Assembly: GCA_036873135.1 (NCBI GenBank)
Contig: JAPTYO010000007.1
Coordinates: 20,628,763 to 20,692,762 of the forward strand
Direction of reading: 5' to 3'
Source: Clarkia xantiana subsp. parviflora
Lineage: Eukaryota; Streptophyta; Magnoliopsida; Myrtales; Onagraceae
DNA length: 64,000 nt
The translations under genes were made by a program, and so were the position numbers. The notes under the pieces were generated by a model. That model was not told the DNA's origin. It made no database searches and saw only the letters and a list, made by a program, of their open reading frames with translations. Shown here in pieces: positions 50,082 to 60,364 of this stretch; the stretch's first letter is position 1, and every line of letters starts with the position of its first letter.

Positions 50082-51602
50082 CGTCAATCAGATCAACCAG
50101 ACGACTGACATGCCGTGTTCATGTCAATCCAAATGAGGCTAACCCAACCCGAAAACCTGACCGGGTCAAGGGTCCTAACCCGAACCTGTCCCACAATTTA
50201 CCGAGTCAACCTGGAGGGACCCATTTTTTTTTTAAATGTTGCTTTATTTTATATGTAATAATTCTTTCAAAATTAGATTAACATCATCACAAATACAAAA
50301 TTAGCCTAATATCAACGTCGTCGTCAATTATCATCATACATATGATACTAAAATCAACAATTAAAAATCACCATATAATTACCATTAGTTTTACATTTTA
50401 ATCATGAATCATGATATTTAAGAGATTAGATCATTAATACAATACTAACAAAATGTCCTAATACGAACTAACTATATGTTCCTTCCGGACTTCTATTTTT
50501 TTTTAATGGTCAATGGGTCATTCGGGTCGGCTCCATTGTTAGAACTTAGAACTCAAATTCAATCAGTATTTACGGGTTAACTCGAAAATGACCCAAACCC
50601 TCTGTTCCAAAAATTGACATGCCTATAAATGGATGGTTTTTGTATATATTTTAATTTTAATTATTATTCTAAAATTTCCATTTTACAAAAGTAATTTCAC
50701 CAAAATCCCTCCAATATATATATATATATATAAGGGTTTTATTTCATTTGACCTAAGTGTATGGATTTTTCGCCAATTATTTCTAGTCAAATATCATATT
50801 TAGAGTTCGAGATTCAACTCATTGGTCGAGACAAATGTTATTATCAACTGAATAAATCACATCATTATATAAGATTTATTTTATATTTTTTATTTTATAT
50901 TTTTTTAGTGATAAGTGATCAAAACGCAAAAACGAAAATAATCATGCAAATCTTATAACATTTTCAAACAACTTATATCTAATTCATATATATTTAAAAA
51001 ATTGAGCTCAAATTTTTTGCTATAAATATTTCCTTAGGAAAGACTTTAGTATTAATCTTTTCGGCTCAAAATTACAAAAAAAAAAACAATATTTAACTAA
51101 AGAAATGATATTTTTGCTATTCTTTTAGTGTTGTAATTTCCAAACTCCAACTTATCAATCATATTCGTATATCATGACAAAATATCCGATTTGTCTAAAT
51201 AGCAATTTATATATATGATTCCATTTCTTTTTTATAATTAATTAAAGCATCAGAGTGGAGAAAGAAAACAAAGGATGACAAAGGATACCTAAGTTTCTGG
51301 TTAATTAAATTAATTAATAATATTAATTAAATGAAATCACCAATCATATAAAACGTATTTATAAGATGATTAGAGAGAGAGGTCGATATTGCGATGGGCC
51401 TAGATAGTATCTCTAATCATGAGCTAAATAATTGTACAATTTAATTAATGTATTTTTTTTTTTCATTTTAAATATTCCCATTATCTCTATTGACCAAGAA
51501 CACTTTTCACCACGCCTAACAATATTCTTTAATCGGAGAATATTTACTATTCAATTAATATTTGCTATTCACAATTCTTGTATACTAAATAAAATAATAA
51601 TA
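50082..51602. other. Intergenic with a possible decayed hAT-like block
   Basis: Bases 50100-50630 begin and end with sequence around GACATGCC / GGCATGTC and contain inverted GGGTTGGGTT-like phrases (AACCCAACCCG, CGGGTTAACTC), as in decayed hAT MITEs. No target duplication was found. The rest is AT-rich spacer. Confidence 0.4.
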
Positions 51603-52891
51603 AGTTATGGGTCTGGAGTTTTGACGCTTCCAACAGAATCTGTCCGCGGGACATCCAGCCATCCCCGTGGCTGGATCCGCCTTCAGTACGCCTAAGGATT
51701 GTTATCGAAGCCCAATTCGCACTACGCATACAAACAAACAAGTTGTGACTAGGGGGTCTTGCTCCTAAGAGCAGCTTGATTGGTTTTCAGCCTGCCCTGA
51801 CCATCATCAGGGGAGCGACATTAGCTCACAAACTAGCAAGGTCCCGAATGATATGCAACGCCTTAACTGATGACAACTGGGACATTGGAAACCAGTCATA
51901 GTCTTTTAAGCGACACCCATGTACGAAGGGAGAGATCCGCATCTATCACGTCATGGCCTGGCTCCCACATACTACTCTCCCTAAAGAGCTTTATTTACAA
52001 AAGCTGCTTTGGAAGTAGTAGACGCTGGTGGTGCTTGTTCTAGCACCACTTTTCCAGGTACGTGACATTTCCCCCCACCCTATCAAGGCAACGCTCTCGT
52101 TGCGCCATCCTGCTGCGTCCAAGGAAATCTTCAATTCTTCCACGGCAAGGCACTTCACTACGCCATCAATATCTTATGCCTTCTTGAGTATATGGTCAGA
52201 GTTTCTTTTTGCACATTGACCTCTATCTTGAGAAGATCAATTATAATCGTTGGTCACAGTCACGAGTCCACTTGAGTCACCACTACGATCACGTGGTCAA
52301 GTCCCCTTCTCATTCCAGAGAAAAGGCTTCAGCGCCTTACGAGACTTCCCAATTCATGGGCACGCTACTTGGCAACTTGCATCTGCCATTCCAGCAGTCA
52401 ATATCATATGCTTTCTTGGGTATGGTCAGAGTTGTTTTTCACAACTTGCGTCCATCCTTCTAGCAGTATTTCCCACAGTAGACAACTCAGCCTTCCTCAT
52501 CGAACAACTTCTTTCAGGAGCCGTAGCAGCCAATATGTGCACCTGAAAACACGCTTCTCTGGTGCATCCACCCAATGGTGGCAACGTCACCGCACATCCT
52601 TAAACTCACGGACTGAAGACCCACTTTGTTCTCAAAGTCCCATAAAGTCTAACTACCCAATGACATTCTGTGGTAACGTAACAAGCGACAACCATGATCA
52701 GTTTAGAGTCCGCAGCAGTAATATATCTTGAATCACCATGGGTCAAAAACACCGCTCTGATACCACTTGTCACATGACTAGAGTTTTGACGCTCCCAACG
52801 GAATCTGCCCGCGGGGCATCCAGCCATCCCCGTGGCTGGATCCGCCCTCATTACGCCCAAGGATCGTTCTCGAAGCCCAACTCGCACTGCG

Positions 52892-53077
52892 TTTAGAATT
52901 CAGTAAAATGTAATCTAAAGATTATTTCATTATTCAACATCTAATATTGAAGCTATGTTTACATATTTATAGTAGTTCTAACCTCAACCACTTTAACTAA
53001 CTTTACACACGGACACAACTAACTTTACACACAGACACAACTAACTTTACACACAGACATCATATAGATACTTAATA
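52892..53077 (-). repeat. Copia 3' LTR (186 bp)
   Basis: Matches the 5' LTR at every base I compared. Contains three 22-bp tandem units built on AACTAACTTTACACACAGAC, the type of array that often acts as a promoter/enhancer in plant LTRs. Confidence 0.93.
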
Positions 53078-53084
53078 TCCACCC

Positions 53085-56000
53085 TCATCCTTTCTCTTCT
53101 TTTTCTTTTCTTTCCCTATAGACATCTTTAAAACCATATTGATTAACCAAGAACTCGTGCTGCTGTCTGTGGAGGGCTTTAGTTAGTAAATCTGCAAGCT
53201 GCTCTGCTGAAGCAATATACAGAGCTTCAATAGTCCCATCAAACACTCTTTCTCGTACAATATGGCAATCTAGTTCGATGTGTTTGGTTCGTTCGTGAAA
53301 CATGGGATTCTTGCTCATCTTTATTGCTGCTTCACTGTCTGAATAAACTTGAATTGGAGTGTCGATGTTAATGCCCAGCTCACTCAACAGATTCTTCATC
53401 CAAGATGCTTCTCGAGCAGCAAGACTTAGACTTCTATATTCTGCCTCAGTGCTTGATTGAGAAACAGTGGCATTTTTCTTAACTTTCCAGCCAACCATCG
53501 CATTTCCCAGCTTAACACAGTAAGAGCTCACTGATTTCCTAGAGAAAGCACAGGATCCCCAATCAGCATCACAATAGATCCTTAACTGAAGATCATTCTT
53601 TGAAGGGAATAGTAAGCCTTGTCCAGGAGAGCTTTTAACATATCTAATGACTCTCATAGCAGCCCTATAATGAGAGTACTTAGGATGATGGACAAATTGA
53701 CTAAGCTGCTGAACTGAGAAAGCAATATCAGGTCGTGTCATTGTGAGATAGAGCAACTTGCCTACAAGTCTTCTGTAAAGACTGACATCAGGATATGGTT
53801 TATCATCTTGATTCAGATTGAAAAGATTATCATATTCCTGTGTTGTCAATTTAATCCCAGCCTCCATTGGTGTATGAGAAGGTTTGGCAGCTCCAAGTCC
53901 TGCCTCCATAATGATCTCTAAAGCATACTTCCTCTGATTCAAAACAATGCCCGTGTTACTTCTGGCAATCTCTAAACCAAGAAAAAATTTCAGCTCACCA
54001 AGATCTTTAAGCTTGAAATTAATCTCTAGCACCCTTTTCAATTCAGCAACCAAATGCCTATTTGATCCAGTGATGAGAATATCGTCCACATAGACCAATA
54101 AAAACACTGAATGTCCTCCCTCAGATTTGGTAAATAGAGAATAATCTGATCTACTCTGCTTATAGCCATTTTTGATTAAGGCCTGTGTAAACTTGATGTT
54201 CCACTGTCGTGATGCCTGTTTGAGTCCGTAAAGAGACTTCAACAACTTGCAAACTTTCTTACTATCACCAGATGAGTTGAAAGATTTGTTTGACTCTGTA
54301 AAACCTTGAGGTATCTCCATGTATACTTCTTCAACCAAATCCCCGTGTAGAAAGGCATTATTCACATCCATGTGTGTAATGTTCCAACCTTTAGCAGCTG
54401 CAATAGCAAGGATGGTTCTTACAGTGGGCATTTTCGCTACTGGAGAAAAAGTTTCAGTGAAATCCTTGCCTTCTATTTGTGTATAGCCTTTTGCCACTAA
54501 CCTGGCCTTGTACCTTTCAAGACTTCCATCAGCATTATATTTCACTCGAAACACCCATTTACATCCAATGGCCCTTTTCCCAACTGGTAAATCTGTAATC
54601 TCCCAAGTGTTATTGTCTTCCAGAGCTTGAATCTCAGAATGCATAGCAGAAATCCAGTTTTTGTCTTGAATGGCCTCTTTGTAAGTAATTGGTTCTTTGA
54701 TTTTTGAAATATTTGCCAAATAGCATCTATAGGGATCTGATATGCCTCTGTAATGCACAAATTTATTCAAGCCAAAGATAGAAGAATTGTGAGCTTGATG
54801 CAATGTGGGTGTAATGTAATCAGTAATCCAAGATGGTGCTTGTCTGGCACGAGTGGATCTTCTCAAAGAAGGCTGTATCACTGGATCAACATTAATAAGA
54901 GAAGGCTGAGGAACTGGATTTTCAACCTCTGTAATAATTTGAGGAGGGGAAGGAGGATCATCAACTACCAGAAAAGGATCAATAACATCAATATCATTCC
55001 TCAAGAAAGAGAATTTGTCTGAAAGTTCCTGCTTAGTAAGGCTGAAAGGAAAGATATCCTCTCTGAATTCAACGTCCCTGCTCACATGAAAAACCTTGTC
55101 AGCTAAATTCATCACTAAATAGCCTTTTTGGGTAGGAGAATAGCCCATGAAAACTGCAGGTTCAGCTCTGAGGGAAAATTTATCACCATTATTGAGTCTG
55201 GTAGCAAAACATAAGCAACCCAAAACTCTGATATGACTTAAAGAAGCTGATTTCCCTCTCAAACACTCATACGGTGATTTGCCATGAATGACAGATGAAG
55301 GCAACAAGTTGATTAAGTAGCAAGCAGCAAGTATACAATATCCCCAGTATCTTATTGGAATGGATGCTTGAAAACGTAGAGCTCTGGCCACATTTAACAA
55401 ATGTCGATGTTTTCTCTCAGCACGTGCATTTTGTTGAGGAGTGAATGAGCAGCTTGTTTGATGGATAATCCCAAGTTGCTGAAACAACAATTTGCTATTG
55501 GCATTAACAAACTCCCCTCCATTATCACTTCGAAAAACTTTCACAGCACCTTGAAACTGAGTCTTTATCATTAGAAGAAAATTTTTGATGTGGCCCAAAG
55601 TCTCACTTTTATTGACCATCAGATAAACCCAAGTGTGTCTTGTACAATCATCAACAATTGTAAGAAAATATTGGCATTTTCTGATTGTTGGAATCTTATA
55701 TGGACCCCATAAATCCAAATGTACAAGATCAAAGACACCACTAGCATGAGAAACACTCTCTGGAAATGGTTTTCTGGTTTGCTTGGCAAGAGGGCAAACA
55801 CTACATTGCTTTATTTGTCTAAGTTCATCTATGGACAAAGACTTTATTGTAGTCAATCTTGAAGCAGATATATGCCCCAATCTTCTGTGCCACAACTCAG
55901 AGCTTCCCTTCATTATATCTGCATTCAAAGCTATGCTTCCAGACTTCTGTGGAATATCTAAAATGTAAAGACCATTATTCAGAGTCCCAGTCACCATCCT

Positions 56001-57389
56001 CTTCCCATCTGAGAGAGCCTGTACAACAACATGCTTATCATAAAATATAATCTGGCATTTCAACTGGGAAGGCAATTTGCTAACAGCAATGAGATTAAAC
56101 TTGAATTCAGGAACCAATAGAACATTTCGAAGAACATGTCCTGCTTTGATCTCATAATCTCCAATATGTGATATTTCACATTTCTGACCATTGGGAAGAT
56201 GAACAAATCTGTATCCTGAATCATTAGATCTCAGGTTGTGTAACCAATGACTATTGAAAGTCATGTGGTCAGTAGCACCAGAGTCTAAGATCCATTTCTG
56301 AGAATTATGAAAACATTCATCAATACCTGCCATATTGGAATGAGGTTGAGACTCAATTTTTGACTTACTCAAAGCCTTGCCTTTTTCCATGTACTTCAGA
56401 AATGAATCAAATTGATGAATCTGCTCCTGAGTAAAGGTGTTTGAAGAAGCCTTGATATCATTCCTGTCATCCTTATCAGTCAATGGATCACTGAATTCTA
56501 CCAAGTTTTCCCCCATAGCCAAATTTGCTGTTTTCCAATTCTTCTTCATGTGTGGATATTTCTCCCAACAGGTATCAATACGATGTCCTTTCTTTTTACA
56601 AAAAGAACAAATCCATGTAGATTTATCAATCCTGTTGAAACCACCAGCAGCATTCCTGTTTCTCAGCTCCTCAGTCCCTTTCTTGGAACCGTATAAGGCA
56701 ACACTAGTATCAATTAAACCATCAGTTATATGACCAGATATGTTCCTCTGATCCTCCTCCTGCAGTAATACAGAATAAGCCACTCCCAAACTCGGCAATG
56801 GTTGTCTCATCAGTAAATTCGTTCTCACAGAGCCATATGATTCATTCAAACCAATGAGAAATTGCATCAGTTTTTGATTTTCTTTATGACTATTCAACAG
56901 ATCACGGTCAGCTTCACACTCCATAATCAAGTCATTTATAGCTGCCAATTCATCCCAAAGCATCTTAAGCTTCCCAAAATAAGCAGTGATAGATGAAGTA
57001 CCTTGAGTGACCCTGTAAATGTCTCTTGTGAGCTGGAATATCCTCGTACCATCCACCTTGTTATACATGTCTCTGAGATCATTCCAAATGGATTCTGCAG
57101 TAGGATTATACACCAAACCACTCACAAGATCCTTAGATACAGATTTGCGCAGCCAAGCCTTTACCAGAGCATTACATCGATCCCAAAGTGCTCTCTGAGA
57201 TACACTAACAGATTCACGAGTAAGACTTCCATCAATGAATCCTAATTTGTTTTTAACAAGCAAACTCTCTCTTATGGCACAACTCCAAGCCTGATAATTC
57301 TCAGTTCCATGCAGATGAAATTCAATCAAGGAAGCTCCATTTGAATCAGACGGATGAATGACTAATCGATCATCAATTTCATGCGCCAT
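53085..57389 (-). CDS. Copia gag-pol polyprotein (1,434 aa)
   Basis: One uninterrupted frame in Copia order. Gag (UBN2-type, FHLHGTENYQAWSCAIRESL near residue 30); CCHC zinc knuckle CSFCKKKGHRIDTC (about 260-273); aspartic protease DSGATDHM (about 370); integrase with HHCC-type zinc finger (HRRLGH...CSVCPLAKQ, about 500-540) and core blocks HLDLWGPYKIPT, IVDDCTRHTW and RSDNGGEF; reverse transcriptase with KARLVAKGYTQIEGKDF and active site VYVDDILITGSN (about 1100); RNase H with YCDADWGSCAFSRKSVS (about 1275) and STEAEYRSLS, then TKHIELDCHIVRE. All catalytic motifs are present with no stop or frameshift. The protein is processed by its own protease, packages and copies the element RNA, and integrates the cDNA. 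The ATG at 57389 gives the expected gag start, about 370 bp after the 5' LTR. Confidence 0.95.
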   Translation of the reverse strand: MAHEIDDRLVIHPSDSNGASLIEFHLHGTENYQAWSCAIRESLLVKNKLGFIDGSLTRESVSVSQRALWDRCNALVKAWLRKSVSKDLVSGLVYNPTAESIWNDLRDMYNKVDGTRIFQLTRDIYRVTQGTSSITAYFGKLKMLWDELAAINDLIMECEADRDLLNSHKENQKLMQFLIGLNESYGSVRTNLLMRQPLPSLGVAYSVLLQEEDQRNISGHITDGLIDTSVALYGSKKGTEELRNRNAAGGFNRIDKSTWICSFCKKKGHRIDTCWEKYPHMKKNWKTANLAMGENLVEFSDPLTDKDDRNDIKASSNTFTQEQIHQFDSFLKYMEKGKALSKSKIESQPHSNMAGIDECFHNSQKWILDSGATDHMTFNSHWLHNLRSNDSGYRFVHLPNGQKCEISHIGDYEIKAGHVLRNVLLVPEFKFNLIAVSKLPSQLKCQIIFYDKHVVVQALSDGKRMVTGTLNNGLYILDIPQKSGSIALNADIMKGSSELWHRRLGHISASRLTTIKSLSIDELRQIKQCSVCPLAKQTRKPFPESVSHASGVFDLVHLDLWGPYKIPTIRKCQYFLTIVDDCTRHTWVYLMVNKSETLGHIKNFLLMIKTQFQGAVKVFRSDNGGEFVNANSKLLFQQLGIIHQTSCSFTPQQNARAERKHRHLLNVARALRFQASIPIRYWGYCILAACYLINLLPSSVIHGKSPYECLRGKSASLSHIRVLGCLCFATRLNNGDKFSLRAEPAVFMGYSPTQKGYLVMNLADKVFHVSRDVEFREDIFPFSLTKQELSDKFSFLRNDIDVIDPFLVVDDPPSPPQIITEVENPVPQPSLINVDPVIQPSLRRSTRARQAPSWITDYITPTLHQAHNSSIFGLNKFVHYRGISDPYRCYLANISKIKEPITYKEAIQDKNWISAMHSEIQALEDNNTWEITDLPVGKRAIGCKWVFRVKYNADGSLERYKARLVAKGYTQIEGKDFTETFSPVAKMPTVRTILAIAAAKGWNITHMDVNNAFLHGDLVEEVYMEIPQGFTESNKSFNSSGDSKKVCKLLKSLYGLKQASRQWNIKFTQALIKNGYKQSRSDYSLFTKSEGGHSVFLLVYVDDILITGSNRHLVAELKRVLEINFKLKDLGELKFFLGLEIARSNTGIVLNQRKYALEIIMEAGLGAAKPSHTPMEAGIKLTTQEYDNLFNLNQDDKPYPDVSLYRRLVGKLLYLTMTRPDIAFSVQQLSQFVHHPKYSHYRAAMRVIRYVKSSPGQGLLFPSKNDLQLRIYCDADWGSCAFSRKSVSSYCVKLGNAMVGWKVKKNATVSQSSTEAEYRSLSLAAREASWMKNLLSELGINIDTPIQVYSDSEAAIKMSKNPMFHERTKHIELDCHIVRERVFDGTIEALYIASAEQLADLLTKALHRQQHEFLVNQYGFKDVYRERKEKEEKG

Positions 57390-57758
57390 TGTTTAGAGAA
57401 AACAGCAAATGATTCGATTATGAGACAAACAAAACACAGCAATAGATCGCAGCGACGGTACCGCTTTGCAATGCAAACTTCCCCGTCAGACCTGCAATCG
57501 AGGGTACCAATAGCAATCGCGAACAATTGATCCAAATCACAGCGACGGTACCGCTTTGCTACGCAAACTTTCCCGTCAGACCTGGAATTTGGAATCAGAT
57601 AGAAGAAAGAAGCTTATCAGAAGGAAGATCGGAGCTCAATTCAACTAGATCAAGCTCATCGCAGCTTCAAGAACTTCTGGAACGGATTGATCGCAGCTTC
57701 AAGAACTCTGGAACGGAAATGAAAGCGTAACAGAATCTTGATTGAGGCTCTGATACCA
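57390..57758 (-). promoter_or_regulatory. Copia 5' leader with PBS and a direct repeat
   Basis: Non-coding leader between the 5' LTR and gag. It starts with the initiator-Met PBS, TGGTATCAGAGCC (plus 57746-57758). A roughly 60-bp phrase (CAGCGACGGTACCGCTTTGC...CCCGTCAGACCTG) occurs twice, near 57450 and 57540; such leader repeats may help packaging, which is inference. Confidence 0.8.
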
Positions 57759-57944
57759 TTTAGAATTCAGTAAAATGTAATCTAAAGATTATTTCATTAT
57801 TCAACATCTAATATTGAAGCTATGTTTACATATTTATAGTAGTTCTAACCTCAACCACTTTAACTAACTTTACACACGGACACAACTAACTTTACACACA
57901 GACACAACTAACTTTACACACAGACATCATATAGATACTTAATA
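57759..57944 (-). repeat. Copia 5' LTR (186 bp)
   Basis: Partner of the LTR at 52892-53077, same length and sequence by eye. It drives transcription of the element on the minus strand. Confidence 0.93.
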
Positions 57945-58291
57945 CTGCGCATACGGAAAAACATGTTGTGGTTAAGGGGTCTTGCTCCTAAGATCATTTT
58001 GACTGGTTTTCGGCATGCCCTGGCCATCATCAAGAGAGCGGCATTAGCTCCCAAACCAGCAAGGTCCCGAAGAACGTGAAACGCCTTAACCGATGATAAC
58101 CGGGACATTGGAAACCAACCTTAGTCTATTAAACGACACCTCATGTATGGGGGGAGAGATCCGTATCCATCACGTCCTGGCCTGACTCCCACATACTACT
58201 CTCCTAAAAAGCTTTATCTACAAACGCTGCTTTAGAAGTAGTAGACGCTGGTGGTGTTTGTTCTAGCACCACTTTTTTCAGGTACGTGACA

Positions 58292-58413
58292 CTAGTGAAC
58301 TGATTAAGATTTTTTTTAAATTGTTGTTTTATAGCTGATTAGTTACATAACTTCGGGATAGTAGCATTAAAGTTAAAGCTAGCTATATGGCTAGCGAGGT
58401 GATTAAGAATAAG

Positions 58414-58446
<33 letters not shown>

Positions 58447-60317
58447 TGTTTCCGAATTTTAGACCGAAAGAGTTAAGGTTAAAACTCTCTATAAAATGGC
58501 GTCCAACGGAATTCAATCCTGATTCGTCACTTGAAACACCACTCGTTTTACTCATTTGTTATGTGAAGAATAAAACTCGCGCCTTAACCAACTGTCCCCT
58601 AAGCTCGAACTTATGAGTGATGGTGTCGCGTTGGACACGTTCTTATTCATACTTTAACATCCTCCCATATACTGATGTTTATTAATAACAATTTAGCCAT
58701 TGGCGATGATTATGTATCGTCGGAAAACAATTTATCTCTAATTGGCAAAAGAAATGTTGACATTTAAATGTAGTCACAAGGAGTTGAACCTGGACGATGA
58801 TACCATGTTAAAAATAAAACTCACGCAACAAACTGTCCCATAAACTTAAATTTGTGAATGAAGACGTTGAACACATTCTTATTCATATACTTTAACGTGT
58901 TCTATCAAGAAGAAGCTGGTGCCATCACTTTATGTGATCGATGAGGCATGCAATGCATGAGTAGAAGCAAGCAAGATTCCAGCTGCATACCCAATATTCT
59001 CTCCTTTTATCGATTTCCAAGAACCTGCAAACCCTAAAACCCAAAACACCTTTAATTTCCTTCGACCGCCCTTTACTTACGCGTGATTATGGATTTCATC
59101 AAAAGGTTACGTTGCTCATAATCATAATTACTAAAGATAATAATAGTAATATCAAGGTAGCTAGCTAGCTAGCTAGCTTACTATATATATACGCATGTTG
59201 CAAGTACCGCCAAACCCTACCGAAATTAAAAGGCATGAAGTCAATAATATATATTATTATTTCCACGCATGAAATTTAAATAAGAGCTAGGTCTGATTTA
59301 TAAAGGAAATTAGCCCTAGCTCGGAGACTGCTTGATTTGTTATATATGTTATAAGATAAAGATATATATTATACACGTGTACCATTTAGAAGTTTAAAAT
59401 ATATAATGAACATACAAGTAATTTGAAATGTTATTATATCCAACACTCAAAAGCCTAATTAAGTTAACGAGCTGAGAGTTATAATATACTTCATGACTTT
59501 TCAAATATTTTTGATGTGAAACAAACCGAAACTTTAATATTATTTATAGACATATATATATACAAGAATTTATAACCTCATAAGGTCGGTTTAGTAAGAC
59601 TTAATGAGTGAGTTTATATGGACGTGTAACATGCCGAATATTACACGTTTGTTTCTCGACGTTATAAAAAATGTGAATGATTCTATTTTGGTTATCCAAA
59701 CATACTAACTTAGCTTTACTGACGCATCGAACCGATCAACCCCATATAAGAGATATATTTTTCATGTTTTGTTTTTCTTTTTAAGGTTTTCTATTTTAAC
59801 GAGTGTGTGTGCGCTCTGCATAATAGTGTGAGTGCACTTTACGAGGGTGGTGAGATAAAATTATAAATAAATAACTAATCTTCGTTGGGTATTGCATGGA
59901 TAAATGTTCACCGTTAATAGATAGGACATCAAAATTTAATTTCGACAGAATTATTATTATGTTAACAAGTTGTAGTTTAAAATGTTCCATATTCGTGTCA
60001 ATTTGATGGGAGACTGATTAATAAGGGTAAGTCTGAGGATATTGACAAAATTAGATTAAAAAGGATCGAAGACGAGATGGAGTAAACACCAAAGTTGGAA
60101 TATAATTATGTTCTTTATTAGGTATTTAAAGAAATATATTTTTGTTGGATTAAACATATAATGACAATTTAACACGTGATGAAAACCTACCGTTTTGAGA
60201 TTTAAAATTAATTCTAGAACTTTTTGTTCTAAATGTGTAACAGAATAGTAGCATGACTTGTGCACAACTGGTGCTTTCCGATGTTTAAAACGCACCAGGA
60301 AATTCATATCATAAAAC

Positions 60318-60350
<33 letters not shown>
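58292..60350. other. AT-rich intergenic DNA with a divergent direct repeat
   Basis: No gene seen. (TA)n at about 58417-58443. Two diverged copies of a roughly 110-bp phrase (AATAAAACTCGCGCCTTAAC... and AATAAAACTCACGCAACAAA..., each ending TTCTTATTCATA-CTTTAAC) lie at about 58550-58660 and 58795-58905. An AGCT run is at 59158-59179. Confidence 0.55.

Positions 60351-60364
<14 letters not shown>

Larger units (their letters stand above)
52892..57944 (-). mobile_element. Intact, young Copia LTR retrotransposon
   Basis: 5,053 bp, inserted in the right LTR of the TRIM-like element with target duplication CTGCG (52887-52891 and 57945-57949). LTRs 52892-53077 and 57759-57944 are each 186 bp and, by eye, identical, implying very recent insertion. 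Primer-binding site TGGTATCAGAGCC (plus 57746-57758) abuts the 5' LTR; a purine tract (plus 53078-53090 region) abuts the 3' LTR. The LTR ends are not TG...CA but TATTAAG...TTCTAAA on the coding strand. A single full-length gag-pol frame lies inside. It could still be mobile. Confidence 0.94.
51603..58291 (-). mobile_element. Small non-autonomous LTR retrotransposon (TRIM/LARD-like), interrupted
   Basis: Left LTR 51603-52067 and right LTR 52768-58291 (466 bp once the nested Copia and one target duplication are removed) share GACGCT, CCATCCCCGTGGCTGGATCC, CCCACATACTACTCTCC and GGTACGTGACA. The right LTR has TGTCAC...GTGACA ends. Minus orientation: primer-binding site TGGTATCAGAGC (plus 52754-52765, initiator Met tRNA) two bases from the 5' LTR, and polypurine tract AGGGTGGGGGGAAA (52068-52081) beside the 3' LTR. 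The 700-bp interior has no gag or pol. The first bases of the left LTR have drifted and no target duplication is left, so the element is old. Confidence 0.85.

Noticed and set aside
52754..52765. Met-tRNA-like GCTCTGATACCA sequence as a tRNA gene
   Set aside because: It is a primer-binding site next to an LTR; no cloverleaf surrounds it. The same applies to 57746-57758.
52028..52887. Overlapping frames up to 120 codons
   Set aside because: They lie in the LTR and gene-free interior of the TRIM-like element and match no gag or pol motif.
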